From Actinosynnema sp. ALI-1.44 (GTDB taxonomy: Bacteria; Actinomycetota; Actinomycetes; Mycobacteriales; Pseudonocardiaceae), in NCBI RefSeq assembly GCF_001984155.1, contig NZ_MTQO01000050.1, forward strand, positions 434,001-498,000: 64,000 nucleotides of DNA, written 5' to 3'. Position numbers and translations under genes: made by a program. The notes beneath the pieces are model-generated. The model was not told where the DNA came from, did no database searches, and was given only the letters and a program-made list of their open reading frames with translations. Position 1 is the first letter of the stretch; each line of letters begins with the position of its first letter. Positions 57,929-64,000 of the stretch are shown piece after piece.

Positions 57929-58647
57929 CAAGCCACCGATCCGGGGACGAGCAGCGGGCGCAGCCGTTCGAACTCGCGGTTGGCCTCGTCGTAGTCGTCC
58001 GGCCGCCCGATGTCCAGCCAGTACCCGTCGAAGTCGTAGGCCGCGGGGGGTTCGTCCTTGGCCAGCAGGTCGAGCACGAGCTCGTCGAGTCCGAAGGGGA
58101 CGTTGCGCGGGTAGGGGGCGAGCGTCTTGCGGGACATCGCGTAGACGCCCATGCTCACGCCGTAGGAGAGGGTCGGCTTCTCCACGAACCGCACGATCCG
58201 GCCGTCGGCCGTCTCCAGCGTGCCGAAGTCGATCTTCACCTGCCGCTGGTAGGTGGCGATGGTCAGCGGCGCGCCGGTCTGGGTGTGGTGGTGCAGCAGC
58301 CCGACGTAGTCCAGATCCGTGAGCACGTCCCCGTTCATCACCAGGAAGTTCTCCGGCAGTAAGTCGAGGAAGTTGAGCAACGGCCCGATCGTCGACAGCG
58401 GCGACTCCTCCTGGGAGTAGTCGACCGAGATGCCCCACCGCGAGCCGTCGCCGACGAAGGCCTGGATCAACGACCCGAGGTGGCCGATCGCCAGTGTGGC
58501 GCGGGTGAAGCCCTGTGAGCGCAGCTGTTGCATGATGATGTCGAGGATGGCGTACTCCTCACCGATCGGCACCAGCGGTTTCGGCAGCGCCGTCGTGTAA
58601 GGCCGCAGTCGTACTCCCCGCCCCCCAGCGAGTATCACCGCGTGCAT
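57928..58647 (-). CDS. Sugar-1-phosphate nucleotidyltransferase
   Basis: 239 aa. The nucleotide-binding signature [20 protein letters not shown] opens the protein; [12 protein letters not shown] holds the metal-binding Asp and [19 protein letters not shown] the sugar pocket. It joins a sugar-1-phosphate to NTP, probably UTP, GTP or dTTP (mannose-1-P guanylyltransferase and glucose-1-P thymidylyltransferase relatives share these features). It ends with a coupled overlap to the SDR gene and lies 18 nt after the 12-TM protein gene stop on its other side. Confidence 0.93.
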   Translation of the reverse strand: MHAVILAGGRGVRLRPYTTALPKPLVPIGEEYAILDIIMQQLRSQGFTRATLAIGHLGSLIQAFVGDGSRWGISVDYSQEESPLSTIGPLLNFLDLLPENFLVMNGDVLTDLDYVGLLHHHTQTGAPLTIATYQRQVKIDFGTLETADGRIVRFVEKPTLSYGVSMGVYAMSRKTLAPYPRNVPFGLDELVLDLLAKDEPPAAYDFDGYWLDIGRPDDYDEANREFERLRPLLVPGSVA

Positions 58648-58665
58648 GGTGTTGCCTCCTTCTTC

Positions 58666-59991
58666 TCAACGGTAGCGCCGGACCTCGCCCGCGGTCGCCA
58701 GCGAGGTCAGCAGGAAAAGCACGAGCAAGGCGGCACAGCCCGTGAGGAAAACCGGGATCTCGTGACCGGGTGCGAAGTGGTTGACGAGCACGTTGGCACT
58801 GATGACGACGGGCATGATCGCCAGCGGCCAGCGCAGGCCTTCGTAGCGCATCAACACGAACCCGAGGAAGAACACGCCACCGAGCAGCACGTGCGCGTCC
58901 ACGAGCAGCGCGCCCCGGGCGGTGAGCAGGCCGAACCGGGCGAGGACGCCGAGCACGACCAGCGCGACGCAGGCCAGGATCACCAGGCACCAGGCCAGTT
59001 CCCTGACCAGCAGCCGCTGGGTGGCCCGCCGGAACCGCGTGACGTCCTTGGCCGAGTCCAGTTCGTCCAGCGCCTGCTCGGAATACCGGTGCGCCCGCCA
59101 CTCCACGGCGCCCATCCCGAGCACCAGCGGCGCGACGGCCAGTCCGAGATCCAGATCGGCCAACACGAACCGCGCGTCCGTGTTCAACATGAACGCCGCG
59201 CACAAGGCCGAGTACGCCACACTGGGCGCGGACAGCCTGAGCAACAAGGACATGCGCGGCGGTTTGCGGGTGTCCGGCTTTGCCCGGCCCGTCTCGTGCC
59301 ACGAGGCGGCCAGGATCAGCGCAATGGACAGTGCGCCGCAGCCGAGTGCCACGGGCAGCACGTCGAGAACGAGATGCGCCGCACCGCCGGCGCACGCGGG
59401 AACCATCAGCAACGCCAGGCGTGCCTCCCGCTTGTGGATCACGAGCACGCACGACGAGACCTGGAATCCCATCTGTGCCAGGCAGAACATCCACAGCCGG
59501 GTGTCGATCAGCAACGACCCGGCCGCGACGACCCCGAGCCCGACACCGCCGGACAGCCGCAACGACCGCCCGGCGGCGCGGTCGAGACCGTGGCCGAGCA
59601 GGCGGTAGGCGACCAGGCTCATGCCCATCGCCCACCACCAGCCGATCGCGGTGGTGAACACCAGGCCGCGGACCATGGTCATCGCGCCGAGCCAGTCGTA
59701 CGCCGCCGGGTAGGCCAGGCTCGGCAACAGGAAGAGCGGTCCGTGCGACAGTACCCGGAACGTTCTCCTGGTCCGTGGTTCGTCGTCGTGCGTCTCGACG
59801 TCACGAGGCAGACGCTTGTACACGACGACGGCGAGCGCGAAGACGTCCTTGACCCCGTAGCGCTCCTGCGCCACCTGGTCGGTGAAACCCTGGCTCTCCA
59901 GCACGGCGGCGATCTGCAGCTCGTCGACCGCCCGGCCGATCATCGGCGCGACCCGGTTCGCGAGCTCGTCCACCGCCTCGATCTCGGTCAT
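58666..59991 (-). CDS. Polytopic (about 12-TM) membrane protein, putative EPS translocator
   Basis: 441 aa. Residues 1-75 are cytoplasmic and acidic (ELANRVAPMIGRAVDELQIA, VTQ-like helix, GVKDVFALAVVVYKR), then about 12 hydrophobic segments, with one Arg/Asp-rich loop (EQALDELDSAKDVTRFRRAT) in the middle. The gene is wedged between the PelF-type glycosyltransferase (ATGA overlap at 59988-59991) and the nucleotidyltransferase, where Pel operons carry the 12-TM PelG. No clear PelG/Wzx sequence signature was seen, so exporter function rests on topology and context. It could be a glycosyltransferase partner or O-acyltransferase instead. Confidence 0.75.
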   Translation of the reverse strand: MTEIEAVDELANRVAPMIGRAVDELQIAAVLESQGFTDQVAQERYGVKDVFALAVVVYKRLPRDVETHDDEPRTRRTFRVLSHGPLFLLPSLAYPAAYDWLGAMTMVRGLVFTTAIGWWWAMGMSLVAYRLLGHGLDRAAGRSLRLSGGVGLGVVAAGSLLIDTRLWMFCLAQMGFQVSSCVLVIHKREARLALLMVPACAGGAAHLVLDVLPVALGCGALSIALILAASWHETGRAKPDTRKPPRMSLLLRLSAPSVAYSALCAAFMLNTDARFVLADLDLGLAVAPLVLGMGAVEWRAHRYSEQALDELDSAKDVTRFRRATQRLLVRELAWCLVILACVALVVLGVLARFGLLTARGALLVDAHVLLGGVFFLGFVLMRYEGLRWPLAIMPVVISANVLVNHFAPGHEIPVFLTGCAALLVLFLLTSLATAGEVRRYR

Positions 59992-61415
59992 CGCGTCACC
60001 AGCTCGGTGTAGATCGCCCGGTAGCTGTCGTTCCACTGCTGGAGGGTGAAGTTCTCCAGCACCCGCTGCCGGGCGACCCGGCCGAGCTTGCGCCGCAACG
60101 ACGTGTCGGTGAGCAGCTTGACGCACGCCCGCGCGACGGCCGTGTGATCGCGTGGCGGGACGACGAACCCGGCGTCGCCGACGGCCTCGGACACGCCGCC
60201 GACGTTCGTGCACACCTGGGGCCGCCCGGCCGACATCGACTCGACCACGGTGAACGGGAACCCCTCGGACACGCTGGTCAGCGCGACCAGGTGACCCGCG
60301 TGGTACGCGTCGATCTGCCGGGGCACACGGCCTTCGAACGTGGCCGACCCGGTCAGCCCCAACTGCTCGATCAGCTCGACGCAGCTGGCGTGGTACCCCT
60401 CGTTGACCGGGGTGACCGGGCCGAACATCCGCAGCACCGCGTCCGGGATCTCCTTGCGCACCAGGTGGAACGCCCTGATCAGGGTGTGCAGGTCCTTCAA
60501 CGGGTCGATCCGGCCGACGAACACGATTGTCGGCAGGTCCGGCTCGTGCTCGACCGGCGGGAAGTCCGCCGGGTCGATGCCGTTGTACATCGTGCGCATG
60601 CGGGCGGCGTCCGCGCCGTTGTGCAGCTGCCAGCGACGGTTGTAGCTGGAGTGCGGCGCGAGCATGTCCGCCGCGCGGTAGGCCGCGCCCGCCAGTGCGC
60701 GGAAGAAGCTGAGCAGCAACACCTTCACCGAGTGCGGGGTGGGTTCGTTGACGATGCCGAGATAGCGTTCCCGCAGGTACACGCCGTGCTCGGACATCAG
60801 GATCGGGGTGCCGTGCGTCCACTTCGCGGCCATCGCGACCAACGCGCTCAGCCCGTTCATCGACAGGTGGCAGATGTCGGCCTCGATCGGTGGGTACGAC
60901 AGCGGCCGCAGCATGTGTTCCAACAGGTCCGACGCGGTCAGCGCGTCACGCAGGCTGAGCGGTTCCGTCCACGTCGTCATCAGCCGGTCGATGGCCTCGT
61001 TGGACACCATCGCCTTGCTCAGGTCCGCCTTCCTGGCGTACTCGAACATCGCGGGCAGCGCGTCCAGCAGCGCGTCGGGGTTGCCCGGCGGTCGCAGCGC
61101 TTCGATGAACGCCGCGTGGATCGCGCCGAAACCGCGTCTTTTCCGTCGTTTCCGCTGTTGCGGGCCCCATAACGGAAGGTTCACGACCCGCGCCAGGTTG
61201 TCCGGTGTCGGCCAGGTGCTGCGCTCGGACCCGTCGACGGTCAACGCGACCGCTGTGAACTCGTGTTCGGGCATGCCGTTGATCAGCTGGTCGCACCACA
61301 GGCTGACACCGCCGGGGTGGAACGGGTAGGCGCCTTCGGAGATCAACGCGACCCGAAGACTTGGCCGGGCCGCCCCGGTGGGCTTGGTCAGGGTGAGGCG
61401 CTCGGGTGCGATCAT
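59988..61415 (-). CDS. pelF: PelF-type GT4 glycosyltransferase
   Basis: 475 aa. N-terminal PelF domain (DUF3492): SLRVALISEGAYPFHPGGVS followed by LWCDQLINGM and a long helical insert. The C-terminal GT-B half has FVGRIDPLKDLHTLI and the GT4 EX7E signature Glu384-Glu392 (SEGFPFTVVES), binding UDP-sugar. PelF polymerises UDP-GlcNAc/UDP-GalNAc into Pel in the cytoplasm. ATG 61415 overlaps the upstream deacetylase stop (ATGA), and its stop overlaps the membrane-protein start, so three genes are translationally linked. Symbol given by family, not tested function. Confidence 0.9.
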   Translation of the reverse strand: MIAPERLTLTKPTGAARPSLRVALISEGAYPFHPGGVSLWCDQLINGMPEHEFTAVALTVDGSERSTWPTPDNLARVVNLPLWGPQQRKRRKRRGFGAIHAAFIEALRPPGNPDALLDALPAMFEYARKADLSKAMVSNEAIDRLMTTWTEPLSLRDALTASDLLEHMLRPLSYPPIEADICHLSMNGLSALVAMAAKWTHGTPILMSEHGVYLRERYLGIVNEPTPHSVKVLLLSFFRALAGAAYRAADMLAPHSSYNRRWQLHNGADAARMRTMYNGIDPADFPPVEHEPDLPTIVFVGRIDPLKDLHTLIRAFHLVRKEIPDAVLRMFGPVTPVNEGYHASCVELIEQLGLTGSATFEGRVPRQIDAYHAGHLVALTSVSEGFPFTVVESMSAGRPQVCTNVGGVSEAVGDAGFVVPPRDHTAVARACVKLLTDTSLRRKLGRVARQRVLENFTLQQWNDSYRAIYTELVTR

Positions 61416-63460
61416 GACCGTGGGCTCGCAGTCACGGTGACGGACTGGCCCGCGTTCACGCCGAGCCGTGAGATCGCGTCGCTGCCGTAGATCTCGGCCT
61501 CGTCCGGTCCTTTCTGGTCCTCGTCGGTCGCCTCCCTCGTCTGGATCCCGGTGACGAACAGCGATCCGTCGTTCTTCGCGGTGTAGGTCACGGCGTTCGT
61601 CAGCCGGTTCCACACGGCGTCCTCGGTGAGCTGGCCGAAGTGGGACGTGCGGTGCTCCACGTAGTTCGCCAGCGTGACCCAGTCGGTGTTCTTCAACGGG
61701 ACCCGGTAGTACGCGGTGTACCCGGCGAGAACCGCCTCGATCCAGTCGAACGCGAGGCTCTTGCCGTTCGCGTACTGGTGGAGGTTGCCCTGGTGCAGCG
61801 TGTGGACGTATGCGGAGCCGCTCATCACGTGCTGCAGCGCGACTTCAGCCTCGCCCTTGACGATCGCCTCGTAGCTGTGCGCGCCGTATTCGGCGTTGTA
61901 CAGAGCTTTCTGCTCGTCCGGGGTGACGGCCTCGAACGCGATGTTGGTCGGCCAGTCCGGGACGACGAACACGTCCCGCTGCAACGGGTGGTGGATGCCG
62001 CAGTTGAAGCAGGACGGCCGGTGGCCCGCGAAGGACATGTTGCCCTGGACGTAACGCACACCGAGGTCGCTCGCCGCCTTGAGCAGTTCCTTGTTGGACC
62101 CGGCCAACCCGTGGTCGGTCGGCGGGTCGGGGGACTCCGGGTCCGGGTTGTACACGCCGAGCCCGGAGTACTCGGGGGTTTTCAGCACCGAGTGCGGGAC
62201 CTTCAGCCCGCCGGTGGCCGCGTCCAGGAGGTTGCGCTGGATCTCGGTGTGGTTGCGTTCGTAGGGGGTGTCGTTCATCTGCGGGTGTGTGCTGGTGTGG
62301 TTGATCCACCGGAACTCACCGGCCAGGCACTTGGTGTAGCTGCTCAGCGGCTCGGTGGTGTCGTCGGAGCAGTGCGCGGGGGCCCGTGCGTCGAACTTGC
62401 TGGCGTTGTAGGGCAGGTTGAGCGTGAAGTCCTTCGCCAGCGGGTGGGCCTGGCGTACTTTCTTCTGCTGGTCGGCGACTTCCGCGGCCTCGGCGCCGGT
62501 CAGCCGGTACACGTCCTTGGTGCCGTCCGGGTGCAGCCGCAACGTGCTGCTGAACCAGTCGTCGACGTCCACGCCGAACCAGTGCCGTTGTTCGCCGAGG
62601 AAGACGCCCCGGGTCGCCCACCGCACGAGCCCGAGACCGAGCAGCTTCGTCGACACGGCGTCTGGGCCGACCGAGAACGTCAACGCGGCCCGTTCCCTGC
62701 CGTCGTGGGTGCTGAACACACCGACCACGTCCTGCCCGACGGTCAGGAACGGAGTCGCCTCGCAGCCCAGTCTCGCCCGGTACAGGTAGGACTGGACGAT
62801 CGGGATCTTGGCGTCGGCGACCAGGTAGTCGAACACCTGGTTGCCCGCCCCGGTCACCGTGGCCAGCTCAGGCGTCGTGCCGACGGCGCCCTCGCCGGCC
62901 GGGCGTAAGCAGTAGTCCTCAGGGGACTGACCGGGGAACGTGTTCAACGAGACCTGCCGGACCTGGAACTCGCGTTCGTACTTCCATAACGCGTCCCACT
63001 CCTGTGGTTCGAGCGCGGGCTGGTAGTTGCCGTTGTTCGGGTAGAGCAACGCGTTGTTGGTCAACAGGATCGCGTTGTACCGGCCCACGCCGTCCGTCCG
63101 CACCAACCGGGTGGTGTCCAGCCGTTCGGTGCGGGCGAGCAGGACGTCGTACGGCGTGCCGATGCCGTCCAGCACTGATTTCCACGCGGCCAGGCCGAAG
63201 TCGTCCGTGTCGGTCGCCACCACCAACAGCCGCAGCGCGACGCGCGATCCCGGCCCCGAGTCCGTGTTCTTGGCGCGGATCGGGACGCGTTGCCTGCGGG
63301 GCAGCGGTGGTTGGTCCGGCATCCCCGGCTGTGCGGACACACCCGTGGGGCCTGGTGCCTCGAGCCCGGACGGGCTGGTCAGCGTGACGGCGACCAGTCC
63401 GAGCGCGACGACGATCAACAGCGGGATCGGAAGGCTCCGACCCAGCACGCGTGGATTCAT
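61412..63460 (-). CDS. CE18/Agd3-like polysaccharide deacetylase, copy 1
   Basis: 682 aa. An uncleaved or lipid-free signal anchor (~13-30) leads to an N-terminal beta domain (~70-280, CBM87-like position) and a NodB-like deacetylase domain with metal motif DVDDW (298-302) and HTSTH (388-392), then VVPDWPTNIAFEA and AYVHTLHQGN (about 551-559). In Aspergillus fumigatus Agd3 removes acetyl groups from GalNAc in galactosaminogalactan, giving a cationic adhesive polymer. ATG 63460. A second copy ends 6 nt upstream. The substrate here is predicted, not shown. Confidence 0.85.
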   Translation of the reverse strand: MNPRVLGRSLPIPLLIVVALGLVAVTLTSPSGLEAPGPTGVSAQPGMPDQPPLPRRQRVPIRAKNTDSGPGSRVALRLLVVATDTDDFGLAAWKSVLDGIGTPYDVLLARTERLDTTRLVRTDGVGRYNAILLTNNALLYPNNGNYQPALEPQEWDALWKYEREFQVRQVSLNTFPGQSPEDYCLRPAGEGAVGTTPELATVTGAGNQVFDYLVADAKIPIVQSYLYRARLGCEATPFLTVGQDVVGVFSTHDGRERAALTFSVGPDAVSTKLLGLGLVRWATRGVFLGEQRHWFGVDVDDWFSSTLRLHPDGTKDVYRLTGAEAAEVADQQKKVRQAHPLAKDFTLNLPYNASKFDARAPAHCSDDTTEPLSSYTKCLAGEFRWINHTSTHPQMNDTPYERNHTEIQRNLLDAATGGLKVPHSVLKTPEYSGLGVYNPDPESPDPPTDHGLAGSNKELLKAASDLGVRYVQGNMSFAGHRPSCFNCGIHHPLQRDVFVVPDWPTNIAFEAVTPDEQKALYNAEYGAHSYEAIVKGEAEVALQHVMSGSAYVHTLHQGNLHQYANGKSLAFDWIEAVLAGYTAYYRVPLKNTDWVTLANYVEHRTSHFGQLTEDAVWNRLTNAVTYTAKNDGSLFVTGIQTREATDEDQKGPDEAEIYGSDAISRLGVNAGQSVTVTASPRS

Positions 63461-63466
63461 GCCTGC

Positions 63467-64000
63467 CTACCTCGGCTGGGCGAGCAACGTCTGTCCCAGC
63501 CCGGGGCGCACGCCCAGTTGGGTGATCAGGTCGGTGCCGTACCGCTCGGACGGAACGAGCAGGGCGCCCGCACCGGTGATGAACAACGAGCCGGTGGTGT
63601 CGGCCTTGACCGTGACGACATTGGTCACCTTGTCCCACACCACGTCCGGTCCGGCCTTGATCTCGTTGTGGTGCGCGGAGCGGGCCTTCGAGTAGTTCGC
63701 CACCCAGGTCCAGTCCGGGCCCTTGAGCGGCACGTTGTAGTAGCCGCTGTACTGCCGGACGACCTCTTCGACCCAGTCGAACGCGAGGCTCTTGCCCGGT
63801 GCGTAGTGGTGTGCGTTGCCCTGGTGGAACGTGTGCACGTACACGGACCCGGACAGGACGTGTTCGAGGCCGACCTCCGCCTCCAGCGCGAGGATCTCCG
63901 CGTACGTCAGGTTCCTCGGGTGGGTCGGGAACTGGCCGTTCGGGCCGTACAGGCTGTTGTACAGGTACGTTTGCTCGTCGGGAGTGGTGACCTGGTAGCC
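63467..64000 (-). CDS. CE18/Agd3-like deacetylase, copy 2 (C-terminal part only)
   Basis: The last 177 codons of a second, divergent paralogue; the N-terminus is beyond the window. Alignable segments with copy 1: VTTPDEQTYLYNSLYG (vs VTPDEQKALYNAEYG), SGSVYVHTFHQGNAHHYAPG (vs SGSAYVHTLHQGN), KSLAFDWVEEVVRQY and DVVWDKVTNVVTVKA. The intact shared core shows it is not a fragment left by deletion. The metal motif cannot be checked here. Stop TAG at 63467-63469, 7 nt before the copy 1 start. Confidence 0.85.
   Translation of the reverse strand, partial: GYQVTTPDEQTYLYNSLYGPNGQFPTHPRNLTYAEILALEAEVGLEHVLSGSVYVHTFHQGNAHHYAPGKSLAFDWVEEVVRQYSGYYNVPLKGPDWTWVANYSKARSAHHNEIKAGPDVVWDKVTNVVTVKADTTGSLFITGAGALLVPSERYGTDLITQLGVRPGLGQTLLAQPR

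Overview
The window is GC-rich actinobacterial chromosome, most likely from the Pseudonocardiaceae (Amycolatopsis, Lentzea, Kibdelosporangium and relatives). Evidence for this: very high G/C in third codon positions, frequent GTG starts, dense operons with 4-nt ATGA/GTGA overlaps, TetR/HxlR/MarR regulators, and two gene blocks I recall as conserved with Mycobacterium tuberculosis. No rRNA, tRNA, CRISPR array, transposase or phage gene was seen. All similarity statements come from reading the sequence and from memory of families; no search was run.

Layout. 0-5.5 kb: DUF1003 protein (cut by the left edge), a MgtE-N/CBS protein, an acyl-CoA dehydrogenase, a DUF899/HxlR divergent pair with two tandem operators, and a general stress protein. 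5.7-10 kb: lpqY-sugA-sugB-sugC, the trehalose-recycling ABC importer operon; its usual neighbour corA lies at 14.6-15.7 kb. Between sugC and corA sits an accessory block: a VapBC-type toxin-antitoxin pair, a membrane protein, and an operon of metallophosphoesterase, ParB-like protein and an unknown protein. 16-25 kb: MaoC hydratase, DUF2332, NUDIX, PH-domain and PHP proteins, an unusual ATPase/GNAT-like/HTH regulator, MarC, a RecB-like nuclease, a repeat-bearing membrane protein, and a GNAT/TetR pair. 25-37.8 kb: a block resembling the M. tuberculosis moeZ-rhlE neighbourhood (propeller lipid-anchored or membrane protein, DEAD-box helicase, ferritin-like protein, DUF3107, TetR, DUF3152, moeZ), with an inserted diiron oxygenase/DUF4873/TetR module.

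37.9-47.4 kb: a seven-gene assimilatory nitrate/nitrite operon (nitrate reductase, its electron-transfer flavoprotein, NarK-type transporter, nirB, nirD, uroporphyrinogen-III synthase fused to a winged helix, sirohydrochlorin chelatase), with GlnR-box-like sites before the first gene and before nirB. 47.6-50.6 kb: three tandem paralogues of a secreted propeller-like protein. 50.6-52.4 kb: an alkyltransferase-like protein, an orphan response regulator and a hydrolase.

52.5-64 kb (runs off the right edge): the most interesting region, an exopolysaccharide locus. It combines a spherulin-4 (GH135-type) protein with Fn3, a nucleotide-sugar dehydrogenase, two epimerases, a GH114/GH166-like hydrolase, a sugar nucleotidyltransferase, a roughly 12-TM membrane protein, a PelF-type glycosyltransferase, and two tandem CE18/Agd3-like polysaccharide deacetylases. 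The set parallels both bacterial Pel and the fungal galactosaminogalactan (GAG) cluster, and suggests a cationic, partly deacetylated galactosamine-type polymer in an actinomycete.
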